NCBI GenBank assembly: GCA_025738555.1 | Contig: JAOVFP010000018.1 | Span: 620,001-684,000 of the forward strand | Origin: Cyathus striatus | Lineage: Eukaryota; Basidiomycota; Agaricomycetes; Agaricales; Nidulariaceae | Length of the DNA: 64,000 bases | Direction: 5' to 3' | In this document: piece by piece, positions 1-12,549 of the stretch | Position numbering within the stretch: the stretch's first letter is position 1 | How the letters are laid out: each line of letters opens with the position of its first letter | Made by a program: the position numbers and the translations under genes | The notes under the pieces: model-generated | The model's database searches: none | The model's input: the letters and a program-made list of their open reading frames with translations, nothing else | Told to the model about the DNA's origin: nothing

Positions 1-329
1 CTAGGTAGAGCTGGCGTCGTAGCTGCCTCATACAAAACGTGAGAGGGTATATGGTGGTGGTGGTATTGAATAGTGGATGGGAGCTGGGCCATGTCATAAT
101 CCACTACTGGCCTAGAGTGATACTCTAGGAAGTGATGCTCGCGTGCACGGGTAGGTTTGGTGCTCGTGACATAGGTTGGATAGTGGTGTCCAGCCGTATA
201 AGGCGAAGGTCCTGGTAGTCCGTACATTGTGTTAGGAGCAGGAGAAAAAGACGAATATGTGAGGGCGGGAGATGGTACAACTGGATGTACAACGTTTTTG
301 CTAGAGAATCGGACGCGCTTTCCGGGCAT
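1..329 (-). CDS. DUF6699-type protein, N-terminal part, runs off left edge
   Basis: Reading the minus strand from ATG at 329-327, an open frame continues without a stop to the window edge (about 109 residues). It begins MPGKRVRFSSKNVV and continues into a Pro/Ser/Tyr/His-rich stretch with PSPALTYSSFSP and QYHHHHIPSHVL. The MPGKxVRF start followed by a Ser/Pro-rich leader is the hallmark of a large family of basidiomycete proteins of unknown function (DUF6699), whose conserved domain would lie beyond the edge. The frame is too short for the main tracker of long ORFs because it is cut by the window. Function is unknown. The family call comes from memory of the leader only. Confidence 0.6.
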   Translation of the reverse strand, partial: MPGKRVRFSSKNVVHPVVPSPALTYSSFSPAPNTMYGLPGPSPYTAGHHYPTYVTSTKPTRAREHHFLEYHSRPVVDYDMAQLPSTIQYHHHHIPSHVLYEAATTPALP

Positions 330-3070
330 TTTGATGTGAAGGTGCTGCGAGGAAGGTAAAGGTTGTAAAGAGGATGTAGTGGAGAGAAGTGGAGGGAGTA
401 TTGGATATTAAGTCGCGCAACGGAGGGTTTTATACTTTACTTCTCCACAGGTTGTGACGAGCCAATGTAGCGTACCGCCTCGTTTCGAATCCAAAAAAAG
501 ACGAAGATCGGACACCCGTGGCTTAGCGTGACCGCGCCGCCAGTGCGCAGCGGGACATTAAGTTGGAATAAGCCTACCGGAATTGTGGAAAAGTTAGTCC
601 ATGAATCTAAGAATGTGGAGCCAAGATCTGGTATGAAACACTTTTGAGATCCACAGCAGTGGGGCCCTCTTTCTCTCACCGAAAGAGCACCAATCTGATT
701 TCTACCTACCGGAAAGTGAGCGGAAAGAAGAGAACATGCTGACGACGTTGACGGATTGCAAAGGAAGCAGCTTAGTCTGCAGACCAAAGGCGGGCACCGC
801 CTATTCTTAGACACTTGTATAGCCTCGATACGTAACCGAGATCGGGAATTTATGGTACAGATCTCTGTCAAATATTTTTGTTACGCTCGGAGTTGCGTCG
901 CCTGCAATCCCTCATAACTTCAACTTGGATATACGGACCCAAACATATGCAGTCATAAAGAAAACGTATGATAATTGTAGCACAACATAAGTTGTAGAAG
1001 GTTCTCATACAAAGTCCCAAAACATAAGTATCGAATGACGAAAGCGGCGAAATTAAAATGCAGCTGACTCCGACGCCGAAATCAAGCCGTGGGGGGTGAA
1101 GTTCCGCCTTCCAAGCGAAACCTGTCGCAGGGCTCTTAGCTGGCGTTGAGTAGCCTCATGCAGTAATGTTTATTTCCTGAATATTCCTCGGAATGGAGCA
1201 CGTAGCAGTGCATAGAATTAATTGCGGTGCAGGCGGGATCGACAACCCGTACTTTGTTTTAAACGGAGATTGAAAAGTGACTTGAGGGCCGACGAACTTT
1301 GTTCAGGTGCCAGTGCTAAAAACGGAGTGGAGAGTCGACGTACTTCCCGTTTGAATGAAGGACGCGTGTACCATATTGTACCGTTCGTCTGGAAATTATA
1401 CGGAAACAGTAGTAAACGAAATAGAAATTCTTGTCTCACACACAGAAGATACAATCTAAACCTTAGCTTGAATGGAGGTTCAGATATGCTACAAGGGTAT
1501 ACTTTACATTCAAATCCAGTCGGAAACCATCAGGAAGTGAGGAGTATGTGGGTTTATCTAACGGTGTGTGCTGTAAAGTGGCTTGATACACGTGTATCAA
1601 CGAGCGGCGGGAATGCTGTAGACCTCTTCTCTCCTTTCTATCCCTCCACTCCATAACACGTTGCACACCCTAAGCGCCGTCGGCGGGGATCTTGTCAATC
1701 AATCTGTAACTAGCTTGTGGGCGGTCGTTAATCACCTTATGACCACTGAACCTACCGTTATTGGCACTCTGTGAGAACGCGGCCATAATCCCGTAACTTG
1801 GACTCAGAATCCTAGAATATGCACACATTCTTGGTCTGCGGGCGTATTGTGTTGTAGCTTTGCAGTTATGCAGAGGTAGGAATTGATGTCCGTTGTCATG
1901 AAGAACAATGAACATAGAACGCATAACACCCCAGTTGGATGCAAAGACGCACAAACGAATTCGGAAGATACTGTACAGGATTTTGCATCCACATAAATAA
2001 GTAGTAACTGGAGGTAATCTGAAAGTCGTAAGTCTTTCTCGAGTGAGTTTCACATATAATTGGGAACCCTGAGTCGTAAGTGAACAACCATATGAAAAGT
2101 TTAGATCAGACATTACTTCTTTCAATCTCAATGCGATGCGTAAACTCAATAGAAGTCACAACGACCTGGAAGTAACAAAGTCGGTGCCGGCGTTATTCGA
2201 ATGCGTAGTTCAACATGTACTTAGACGCACAATCCCTGAGCCATGCATTAACGTTTTAACCTATGTACGAGGCCTGATTATATCTCAATAACAAAGCTTT
2301 CATACTCCTCAATGCGATACATTCAGTCGACAGAATGAATCACTATGACCTGGAAATAAAGCAAGCCGGTACCGACGTCATTAACACTGCAATATCCAAT
2401 CGCCATAGAAGCGCTATGAAGCGCTAAATACCCGAACGAGTCGGAATCCCATGCATACGACTTGATTACATTAGGAAAACAATGACGTTCTGTAGGCGAG
2501 CGTTCAGTAGCCTCGTGGTATGCCGCTTAAAAAGCAGTGCAGCCCTTAAGCGAGTGGACCTGAAAGAGAGACACCAAAGGGGATGAGCGCACCGGCACAA
2601 CTATGTAGGAGCTCACTTAGACCGTGTAACTAAAAATGGAGAAGGCATTCTGTAGCCAGAGGCGCAGATCGCTGGAGTAGACGACTTACTTCCGCACGTT
2701 CACATTGAGCACTTTGCCACACCTCCGAATACTTATGGTTGGAAACTATGGGAGATGTGTTATGAAATATGTACGGGATAGGATAGATGATACTTCATAG
2801 TAAACCCCGAGGTACTGTACTATTTCGACCAACTGTTCGGACCTATCTGAGTGTGACGGCCCAAGCCTCTGTTCGATGGTTACTAAAGTGCGTGACCAAT
2901 ATTGTGTACTGATTGTAGAAAACTCCTTCCGCTGAGCATACCTTATAAGAACCCCATTATTTCTCTCCAATGTTCAGTGTACCTCTGTTCGCGACCCTCT
3001 GTGACCAGTGACAAAGTCCTTCAACTGTTCTGTTCATGACCCATTGTGACGCGTGACCGAACAGTCGGTC
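330..3070. other. Gene-poor stretch with a diverged short duplication
   Basis: Open frames here are short and overlap on both strands, and none shows a recognisable domain or a convincing exon chain. A diverged direct duplication is visible: about 2128-2200 and about 2311-2390 share CAATGCGAT, a T(A/C)ACGACCTGGAA-like core and a GGTRCCGRCGT block. The base composition is CpG-normal, unlike 31-33.6 kb. I see no convincing gene between the DUF6699-type start and the hAT-like element. Confidence 0.4.
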
Positions 3071-3078
3071 AAAATAGT
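3071..3078. repeat. Left 8-bp target-site duplication AAAATAGT
   Basis: AAAATAGT directly abuts the left terminal inverted repeat that begins ATGGAAACC at 3079. The same eight bases follow the right terminus at 7292-7299. Confidence 0.8.
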
Positions 3079-3289
3079 ATGGAAACCTGGAGCACCACGC
3101 TCAGAAGCATCAAAATATTTCGTGCTCCGAGCATCGGCTGCTCGGCAGATCGCCTATGACTTCGCTTAGATATGTCTGCTCCGGTAATGAAATTTGGTAG
3201 CAACTTGCCTCGCATAATTATCCGGACTCATCCGGTTTTGCCTAAATTCGGATAATATTCGTGGGTATTCGGCCTTAGTCTGTGGGGTT

Positions 3290-4753
3290 GAACTTGGGTG
3301 CCATACTTTCATGTATTTCACTTAAACTATGGTTTCTAGACTAATACATTACGAAAATTTACGAAAATTTAACCAGTAATAGTTCATGTTGATATAGTTA
3401 AAATAAGAATCTCTATTGAATGTCAAGGACAATGTATTAATTATATAATTTGACTCTCTCGTCCTAATTCTATAGCTTGTTCTTTCTTTCCTTCCCCCCT
3501 CAAATAAATTATCATATATATCCACCATTTATTCTCCATTCCTTTTGTAAATTGGTGTACTATTTCAACTTCCTTCAATGTCAAGAAAGACATATTGACT
3601 GTACGTTTTGGGGCTTTTGTTCTATTGCTATTGAGTCTTCTATTATCTCTTCCCCAAACTAAAAATTATTATCATTTCACTACCATGTGTGGTCCATTTG
3701 TTTCTTAAATTGATGTATTGTTAGCACTATACTGAATGTTGATAACAACCAATTAAACATAAAATTTAGTGCTCAGATTTCAATGCTATCTATTTTTCTA
3801 TCATTCATTCCCCACACCAATGATTTATTATCATTTCGCCACCAGTTGTGGCCTGTTCGCTTCGTAACTTAGCATATGATTAGCCCTCGTTTCAAAGTTT
3901 AGAATGACATATTAATCATATGATCTGGACTTCACATTCTAATGCTATGATTTATTCTTTCCTATCTACCCCTCCACTAATGATCTACTACTTTAAAGTC
4001 TAAACTCTTTCTTTTATGAATGTATGCACAGGCACATTCTATTTTTGATTTAAACTGTATTATTATGGGTCGTGTACTTGTAACGGTGGTGTATTCCTAT
4101 GAATATACTAGTTAGTGAATATATATGTCTGTTACCTTTGGTTTGTAAGTCTTGAGCCTTGAGTCGAGTTGGGGATCTGTTATAGCAGTCTAGATCATGA
4201 TGATCAATAAGGTACTGCCAAAGGTACTCATAAGCAAAGGTCGCATAACAAGTAACAATGTGAATGTCAGAGCAAGTCTTGACATTCTTAGGACAGTGCA
4301 AGTAGTACAGAGCGTAGTCTTGTACTATAGTCACATAGTTGATAGCTTTCAAAGGTATCTAGTAGGTAATTCTTAGCTTATTGAATAAGTAGTGGTTTAA
4401 GTGGGTAAAAAAGATGTATTGCTATCATCTAGAGCTTCTGATTAAATGCAAATGGAAGTAATAAGTGCTAGGATACTTGCATAGAATCTATTCTACATGA
4501 GATCATTCTACATGGTTCTACAATGCACAAGTCTCTTCTATGTATGAGAAGATACAATTTACTAGGAAAATAAAAGAATAAAGTAGTTGAATACTTTAGA
4601 AGAAACTCAAAGGTACAAGTAGAGGTAGTATATGCTAGAATATACCATAACATGTATCATGTATACATACTTCAACTATACACCACACCAATCTGCTATA
4701 CAATTTTATTTTATTTCTCATTCAACTTAATCAACAACCCATGGGAACCCATA
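3290..4753. repeat. Diverged copy of the 21.6-kb repeat family, left part
   Basis: From GTTGAACTTGGGTGCCATAC onward this stretch runs parallel to 21838-22660, sharing ACCAGTAATAGTTCATGTTG, TTGATATAGTTAAA, TCCTAATTCTATAG and other blocks in the same order. The copy resumes after the LTR insertion at about 5365-5440 with CCAAGGGTATGG and ACCCATGGGTTACC. Its own left terminus is not visible. Confidence 0.6.
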
Positions 4754-4758
4754 CCTGT

Positions 4759-5359
4759 TGTTACGATCCGAGCTGGTCTTGTGATGTCTTCTGGTCTTGT
4801 GATATAATAATCATGTGACTTGTCACTACACTTGTAAGTCATATGACGAAGTCAAAGTCTAAACAGTTATAACGTAAGTTATACACTAATGGACTTGCGG
4901 CGTCTTCACAGTAACACTTGAAGAGCGGAAATGAAGTAGCGGTGTTCTGGGTCTGAGGGGTTCTCAAAGAGGATAGAGGGGATTAGCCAGCTATATTGGA
5001 CGATAGCTAAACTAAGATCAAGCTGAAGAAGCTTGATCGGAATACATGTGATATTTATACAAAAGAAGTATGGTCCGTGCGAGTAAAGATGTGTAGCTAT
5101 AAATAAGTCCATGACTTGCCATGACTCGGCAGAGGTCTATAAATAGAATGCGCAGTAATGCGCAGCAGATCAGTAAGCGAGTCCGAGGAGATAAAGGAAG
5201 TCCATGCTTGTAGTATGACAAACCAGAGGAGCAGGGTCGGGGATGATGAGTAAGTATGTACTCATAAATAGAACGGGATGAGTAAGTAAAAAGATATAAA
5301 TAGAAGAGTCACGTGGAAAAGTGGTACTCTGGCGGGGTTGAGATGAAAAGAGTGTAACA
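4759..5359. mobile_element. Solo LTR of an LTR retrotransposon
   Basis: The 601-bp unit starts TGTTACGATCCGAGC and ends AGTGTAACA, that is TGTTAC...GTAACA with the TG...CA ends expected of LTRs. It is flanked by an exact 5-bp duplication CCTGT (4754-4758 and 5360-5364). It interrupts the repeat copy around it: the sequence left and right of the insertion is contiguous at 22675-22700 in the 21.6-kb copy. Several TATAAATA-like strings (about 5137, 5266, 5295) lie inside. No internal retrotransposon coding region remains, as expected after LTR-LTR recombination. Gypsy-type is likely from the 5-bp duplication and TGTTAC end, but the superfamily is not proven. Confidence 0.75.
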
Positions 5360-5629
5360 CCTGTGGCCAAGGGTATGGTTTTTGGTGGGTATGGGTCTGG
5401 GTAGCCACTCAGATACCCATGGGTTACCTGTGACATTGCTTAACATTGGTTACCAGCTCCTATGTAGCTCTGTTTCCTCTTGTGTACCAATGGCAAATAT
5501 ATAGTATGAGTTAATGGAGTAAGTGCATTGGCTTGTTCAAAGCTATTAATACCTGGAGCACTATTATTATCTTGTTCTAAATTTACTATATGCACTATTC
5601 AAGAAGTCCTGTGTTTAATCTGTTATATG

Positions 5630-6800
5630 CTTATTGTGTCATTACAACTCAACTAGCTTTGTTTCTACTTGCCTCAGTTCTTTTAAATTTGTCTAACTTT
5701 GTTAATGGTCCTCTAGCTTCGTTCTAACTCTCTGAACTCATTGAAACAAGTCTAGATTTGTAAGTACTTGTATATATTCATTCTTACTCATCTGTTAACT
5801 TGCTGGACTCGTTAAAATATGTCTAGCTTTGCTAATGCACCTCTAAATTTGATCCTGCTACTCTTGGTTTGCAAAAATGTGTGTATCTTCATGAACACTC
5901 ATCTAGTTTCATTCCAACTCGTCTAGGATCACTTAAACATGAACATCTTTTGTGATACTTATCCATCTTCATGAATACTCCTCCAGCTTCTTGAATACCC
6001 CTCTATCATTGTCAATATCTCATCAGCTTCGTTGTGAACCCTTTAGGCTTGTTCAAACACTGTCAGATTCATTCCCAATACTCTCGGCTTATTCAAACAC
6101 TCCCTACTTCGTTTCTAGTCTTATGGGCTTGTTCAAACACCTCTAGCTTCGTTGCAAGTCCCCTGGGCTTGTTCAGACACTCTCATCTTCGTTGTAACTC
6201 CTTTGGACTTGTACAAATACTCCCAGCTTCGTTAAGTTCATTCAATTTACAGATCTCTGGTTGGTTCTGAAGGTCATTGCTTCGTTAGAAAGGTCTGCTT
6301 TGAGTTCTAAGTCTGTGTTTTGTTTTCAAGGTTTCTGGTTTGTTCTGAATGGTATTGCTTCATTATAATACTCTGTTCTTCATTCTCAAAGTCTGTGCAT
6401 TGTTTTCAAGGTCTCTAAATTGTTTTGAAGGTCTTTTCTTCGTTATAATACGCTGTGCTTCGATTTAAAGGTCTGTGCTTCCGTTTCAAGGTCTCTAATT
6501 CATTCTTAAGGTATTTGCTTCGTTATAATCCTATGTACTTCGTTCTCAAAGTCTGTGATTTGTATATAAGGTTGTTGGCATGTTTTAAGTGTCATTACTT
6601 TGTGATACTCAGCACTTCATTTTCATGATCTCTGGTCATTGCTTCATTTTTAAGCTCTCTACTTCACTCTTACTCTCTTTATTTTATTCTCAAGCAGTAC
6701 TGATTTGCTCTGCCAGTGTTTTATTGTGCTACTTATTCCCTTTGCTTTATTCCCAAGTGCTGTACTTTGATATTGCAATCACAGTTGCACTGGCTATTGT
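5630..6800. repeat. Degenerate tandem array, period about 40 bp
   Basis: Two related blocks can be read. From about 5630 to 6240 a unit like CTCTAGCTTCGTTNNAA, then CTGGGCTTGTTCAAACACT, recurs many times. From about 6240 to 6800 a unit like GGTCTGTGCTTCGTTCTCAA recurs. Copies vary in length and sequence, so this is an old decayed minisatellite. Short open frames across it (for example 6034-6270) are by-products of the repeat. Confidence 0.6.
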
Positions 6801-7049
6801 CTATTTGCTCTAAAAAAATAGTAAACTTTAATACTATTTATGTATCTAATGTATACACCGTGGAATGTGTTCTAAATTCTAATGCATGAAAGCTCCCGGG
6901 TTAGCCATGGGTATTGAAACCTGCGCCAAAACCATACTCTTTCCCACAGGTATGGATATGGGTCACATTCAATACACCCGGGGGTTACCCATGCTATTCC
7001 CTAGCTAAACCTGACTTTAAAAAAGAAGGCCAAGGTGCAGTCTATCTCA

Positions 7050-7092
7050 GGTCACGAGCGTCGTTTCCATTGTGGAAACGATGCTCGTGACC
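7050..7092. repeat. Near-perfect 43-nt hairpin
   Basis: GGTCACGAGCGTCGTTTCCA, then TTG, then TGGAAACGATGCTCGTGACC form two 20-nt arms with one mismatch and a 3-nt loop. The centre GTTTCCATTGTGGAAAC carries the same TGGAAAC heptamer as the ends of the enclosing element. Confidence 0.7.
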
Positions 7093-7299
7093 ATGCTTAA
7101 GTAATCGCCAATTTGGCTTTATTTGTACTGCTCTAGCTATTAGTAAAAAAACCTCACTAATGCAAGTTGCTACCGAATTTCATTACCGGAGCAGACATAT
7201 CTAAGCGAAGGTGCAAGCGATCTGCTGAGCAGCCGATGCTCGGAGCACGAAATCTTTTGATGCTTCTGAGCGTGGTGCTCCGGGTTTCCATAAAATAGT

Positions 7300-9349
7300 A
7301 CAGTATACTTGGAACGTTATTCGGATGGGCTCACATCTGAATTGACCTTGTGGTCTCCGAACGTGTACCTCACATGCGTACTAGTTCAAAATCTGAGTTG
7401 AGCAGAAGCTGGACCATCTGCACACTATGAGCCTCCTCCTGCTCGCCACTGATATCGAATATCATCCATTCCAGTGCACAACTTCCAGTGTATGACAGTA
7501 AACTACATAAAGGCAGGAATGCAGGAATATGCATTGAGGATCATGCGTGAACATAGAAATTCGATACGATGCATGTGGGCCTGATATGAAAGGCTATTTG
7601 AAACTTGGCCTGTCGTGTGAGGGAGGTAGTAGTGGGGGTGGGAGATGGTGGACGATAGGAGATGGTGGACGGTTCATCTAAGTTGCGGGCGCCAGCCCAG
7701 GGAGAGAACAAAGCTACGACGCAGGATACCGAGCTCGTTGGTTCGAGTGGGGAGACCATGACGCGCGAGGATACACTCGCCATACCGCATTCCACAACAG
7801 CTAGGTCGGGGTGGGACTTCTCAGACCAGCCTACACCTGCAGATTTACAGTGTACTCCAACCCTCCGACCTCCTCCGCAGCATTAGTTCTAACAACCAAC
7901 ATCGTCACCATTGCACACTCCAAGCACGAGAAAGAGCGAACCACGTCACAGCAGGAATGCACATTGAACATTGAGGTCTGAGGATCTATTATAACAGAGT
8001 GGCCTGCGATTATAGGAGAACAGGCTGGAGTAACTTGTAAGATACTAGTAGGTGTGCATTGAGGACTATGAGTGGATGTGAAGCTGGTTGCATTGCGGAC
8101 ACTGGGAGTTGGGTACCAAGAGTTGCGCTTGTCGTCAGAGTGGGATGAAGCCTATAGCTGGCCATGAGAGACATGGCGTTTGAGTTATGCCAGCCTTGAG
8201 TAGGTTAAGTGAGCATCTTGTCATGTGACGAGCTCAAGCCTCAACGTGCATGAAAATCAACTCGGATCTCCGAATCCCGCGGAGTCTCATGCCAATAACA
8301 ATGAACATACACACGTGACATTTCCATGACCATGACATATTCAATCACTGTCAATGTTGAATAAGGCTCCAACACTATAAATCAATAAGGCCAACGAGTG
8401 GCAAGGCCCGCTACCTGACATTCTCTCCAATAAACATATAACATATTATTTATATATTTAGTTAGACCTGTTGAAAGTCCACAAGCGGGTGTATCAGTGA
8501 AAGTTTATTGAATGGAACATCCCACTAAAATTAATTTTCATGAAAATGTCACATAAATATATTCTTAATGATTTACTTATTGATAACTTTGCTATCATCT
8601 TGGCCCAAGGCCCACGAGCTACAATCAGTATAAAAAATTATAACATAATGGACTAATTTAATGGTGTGATATTCACAATCTACAAATTAACCTACAGGAG
8701 TTGTTCTTGATGGTATTTCTATATGATATCTTGGACATATGATGTACTATATATGTAGTATAAGCTATTGAAATATTGAAATATAAAGGTGTTTATATAC
8801 TGAGATACAATGATATTTATGTGAGCCTTCTTATTTGTCAGACCTGAGAAATTGCATATTTAATTGCTATATAGACTAATGTAGCATTACAAGAATCCCT
8901 GAGTATATGTAGAATTTATGCTTCAGAGTAGTACTGTGCACACAGTATGATATTTACTCAGAGAGAGGAAGATATTTACTGGTAGGAGATGAAACACATA
9001 TGTATATCAATTATGTGTGATCAAACTTATTACTCCTATTTTCAGTACAATAATGAAGCAATCATTAAATCATCTTGATATTACATTAGTTGGTATAAAA
9101 GTTATGTCTCAGAGAAATTTTGAACAATTCCACAGCTTTCAAAGTGCTCTGCTGGTCAATGAATCATTTCCTTTAGGAAAATGTGGCTTTGTAGAAAAAT
9201 AGCTTATAATATGCCACCAGGATATTAAATTCAGCCCTAACTTTTGTACATGTAGTTTACACTATCTAAAATATATAATCAAATTTTCAAGGTATTTCGA
9301 GTTGTATGTAACATGCTACAACCCAGATGATGAAAGAAACAATTCTCAT
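7300..9349. other. No convincing gene; two parts of different base composition
   Basis: The first part (7300-8450) is moderately GC-rich with short frames such as 7662-7886 (Thr/Pro-rich, no recognisable domain). The second (8450-9350) is AT-rich with many stops in all frames. No exon chain, LTR or terminal repeat was recognised. Confidence 0.35.
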
Positions 9350-9889
9350 TACAGTCGCTTACTGGTCACTGGGACACCACCACTCAATGGGAAAACCTCA
9401 TTTACTCAACAATTTCTCACCGATGTGCTCCACTTTTTTGTATTTAGTAGATCTTATACCATTACATAGCTCTGTTATTATTTTACTACTACACTAACAG
9501 TCCATTCCTAAATTGGTTACAAAGGACCCAACAAAGGGGGTATCTTTCCCAAACACAAGACCATGCTTGAAATCGGAATGGAAAAGACAGTAATATGTTG
9601 TATAACATTCATCTAGATATCATAGTATACAAATGAGAAATGAAAAATGTTAGAAAGAGAAAAAATAGCGATGCTGAAGAATAGAAACTGGGGAGATAAG
9701 ACACACCCTGTCACATCACGCTATATTTAGTTTTAAGTCCGATGCACAGGTCAGCCACCACCCGATGGATTCGATTACATAACCTTCACATATCACTTTA
9801 TTTTCCTAATTTAGTACATTGTACATGTAATGTGACTGTCCTACTGAGTGAGAACGAGCCAGCATAGGACCCCCGAAAATCTCTACCAC

Positions 9890-10045
9890 ACTTAGATGCC
9901 AATCCGGACAAAAAACGGGGCTGCAGGCCCTGGAACTCAGAAGCAATCCGGACACTTTTGGGGCTTGAGACCAATATTCTTTGATCACCTATCCGGACAT
10001 TAGTGGTCAAACTTTTCGGAAGTATGATCCCTGTCCGGACAAATA
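9890..10045. repeat. Cluster of ATCCGGACA motifs, left
   Basis: Four near-copies of (A/T)NTCCGGACA occur in about 150 bp (AATCCGGACAAA, CAATCCGGACAC, CTATCCGGACAT, CTGTCCGGACAA). Just before them is AGGACCCCCGAAAATC at about 9869, whose reverse complement is present at about 12673. Such arrays can be subterminal transposase sites. Confidence 0.5.
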
Positions 10046-10929
10046 TGACCCGGTAAGTGATATCAACATTACTTAATTTTTATCACACCGCTGTAAAAAT
10101 TTCCGGTCATTGGCTTAGTCTGTATCTTACCATCTCTGAATATCCTCCTTGTGCTTTCCTTCAAATGAACATCAACAGGAGCTGAACCGATATTCAAGAG
10201 TAGTAAATATGTCACCGCAAACCAACACACCAAGTCCCCCTACCCGAGGCTTAGGCAAGTCCACTCTTCAAGTCAATGAAATTACTAGGTTTTCATTTCA
10301 TTCTATCAGGCTATGTTGCATTTCTCATTCTTTGTACGAGTGCGGTCATTTACCTCCATTGTACTGTACAGCATTTAGGTCCTTTTGTTACATATAAATC
10401 GTTATATTTGCTCTGCAGAAATTCATTACTGTCTCTCATACTCGACTTGAACTTTCATATTTCATTCTCTATTTGCGAAGTGCTCAAACTTTGTTATCGC
10501 TATTGTGTCTACCTTGCAGATTCCTTTGACATTTCACATCGCTCTATCCAAAATCTATACTGCTAACACTTATTTCTTTGTCTTAGAAATCACCCACTAG
10601 TATATCATCACTTTGGATCACCAACTCAAAGTCTCAAACTCATCTTTTCACTATTTTGCAATTTGTTATGAACAACAATTGTATTGTAATTGACAAAGAT
10701 TATTGAGAATTTCATGAATCTGATTGGATTGATTGTGGAAAGCCATTTCCAGCTTCAAATATGCCAGAGTTTACTACCAAAGCCATGGGCTGCTTTTATG
10801 CAATACAGCTTCAGTCTGCAATCTCCTCTCTTTTTTGATCCCAATACAAACAAGTGAACTGTTGTTGACTGCAGGGAAGAATTCCAAACATGCTGCCATA
10901 AAAGACTCCTCAACTATATCCAGTAATTT

Positions 10930-11100
10930 ACACTCCCCCAAGAGGTCTGTATGGATCTGTACAGACCCGTACAGACCTGTATAGATACCATACAGAATTT
11001 ATATAGTAGCTATTATTATTATTAGAGGTGATTATTCTATATGGATTCCATACATATTCTGCATGGATTCTGTGTGGATTTATGCATTGCTGCCTTGTCA
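10930..11100. repeat. TCTGTACAGA-type palindromic motif cluster, left of minisatellite
   Basis: GATCTGTACAGACC, CCGTACAGACCTGTA, ATACCATACAGA and ATGGATTCCATACA follow each other. The same vocabulary recurs on the far side of the minisatellite at 11960-12135, suggesting the two are ends of one element. Confidence 0.45.
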
Positions 11101-11109
11101 CACATGTCA

Positions 11110-11935
11110 AGTGTAACCCTAGGTGAAAAGTGTCACACTATACAAAATCCATGATACACTCAATATATAGTATCATTCTCAATGCATAGTATCACACTTA
11201 ATGCATAGTGTTATGCTTAATGTATAGTGTCACACTCATCACTTAGTGTTATGCTTAATGCATAGTGTCACACTCAATACTTAGTGTCATGCTTAATGTA
11301 TAGTGTTATGTTTAATGTATAGTGTCACACTCAACACTTAGTGTCACACTTAGTCACACTCAACACCTAGTGTCACACTTAATGCATAGTGTCATGTTTA
11401 ATGTATAGTGTGACACTCAACACTTAGTGTCACACTCAATGCTTAGTGTCACACTCAATGCCTAGTGTCACACTCAACGCTTAGTGTCACGCTTAGTCGC
11501 ACTCAACACTTAGTGTCACGCTTAGTCACACTCAACACCTAGTGTCACACTTATAGTGTCACATTTAATGTATAGTATCACACTCAACACCTAGTATCAC
11601 ACTCAACACCTAGTATCACACTCAACACCTAGTGTCATGTTTATAGTGTCACATTTAACATATAGTGTCACACTCAACACCTAGTGTCACGCTTATAGTG
11701 TCACATTTAATGTATAGTATCACACTCAACACCTAGTATCACGTTTATCATGTCACATTTAATGTATAGTATCATACTCAACACCTAGTATCACACTCAA
11801 CACCTAGTGTCACGTTCATAGTGTCACATTTAATGTATAGTGTCACACTCAACACCTAGTGTCACGCTTATAGTGTCACATTTAATGTATAGTGTCACAC
11901 TCAACACCTAGTGTCATGCTTAATGCAGAGTGTCA
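11110..11935. repeat. Minisatellite of TAGTGTCACACTCAACACC units
   Basis: About 830 bp are built from a unit near 20 bp, TAGTGTCACACTCAACACC(T), alternating with TTAATGTATAGTGTCACA-like variants. Higher-order units (TTATAGTGTCACATTTAATG, then TATAGTATCACACTCAACAC) appear in the second half. No coding content. Confidence 0.85.
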
Positions 11936-11959
11936 CATGCAAGGAAATAAGTATAATAA

Positions 11960-12135
11960 AATTCTGTACAGAATTTTCAGGTCTGTAATGCGGAATTCCG
12001 AGGAATTCTGCGTAATCCGTACAGAATTTTCGGAATCTGTGCGGAATCTGTACAGACCCAAAAAAACCTCTGCCAAAATGAAAAAAATCTGTGCAGATTC
12101 TGCATGGATTCCGCGCGGATCTGTACAGAACACAT
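11960..12135. repeat. TCTGTACAGA-type motif cluster, right of minisatellite
   Basis: TTCTGTACAGAATTTTC, GAATTCCGAGGAATTC, CCGTACAGAATTTTCGG, AATCTGTACAGACCC and GGATCTGTACAGAAC crowd this stretch, mirroring 10930-11100. The frames here (for example 11892-12272) are read through motif repeats and are not called as genes. Confidence 0.45.
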
Positions 12136-12549
12136 GGCTAAGTGTAAAGAGCTCACTATATCTGCTATTTCAACCCTCAGTGTGCAAATCTTTGAGAATT
12201 GTACTGCTAATTTCTTCAGTGCTACTCCGAAAACTTTATGATGGTTATTCCATTTTCTGCTGTCACTCTTAGTATGATATTGGCCTCGCTTTGGAAAAAA
12301 AATAATTATATGGACATATTCCAAGACCTTCAAACTCAAAAATCTCAGCTCGCGGCAGCACCGAAGATTTTCAATAGTCACAGGAAAAATGGGCACAATT
12401 AGCTTTATGTCTCTTTCCATAGATTCCTGTACTCAAAGTGCTAAAATACACATTCTATCAATGCTCAAGATTCCCCAGAAGCTATATTTCGCCAAAAAAA
12501 ACAAAAGAATATTTGGTAAAATAGCAAATTTTGGAACTTACATCACTAG

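Larger units (their letters stand above)
3079..7291. mobile_element. hAT-like non-autonomous DNA transposon with long inverted ends
   Basis: The left end (3079 to about 3222) and the right end (about 7158 to 7291, reversed) match over about 140 bp. They start ATGGAAACCYGGAGCACC and share CGTGCTCCGAGCATCGGCTG and TTAGATATGTCTGCTCCGG. An exact 8-bp duplication (AAAATAGT) flanks both ends, which is typical of the hAT superfamily. The 4.2-kb interior has no transposase-like frame. It contains a piece of the 21.6-kb element family (about 3290-5440) interrupted by a solo LTR, and then a degenerate tandem array. The element therefore probably moved using a transposase supplied elsewhere. The long ends are unusual for hAT, so another 8-bp-TSD superfamily is possible. 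Confidence 0.75.

Noticed and set aside
437..871. 144-codon minus-strand frame near the left edge
   Set aside because: No recognisable domain, no splice-site support and poor composition; treated as chance.
11110..11935. CRISPR-like array
   Set aside because: Units are contiguous with variable register and no unique spacers, and the genome is eukaryotic; it is a minisatellite.
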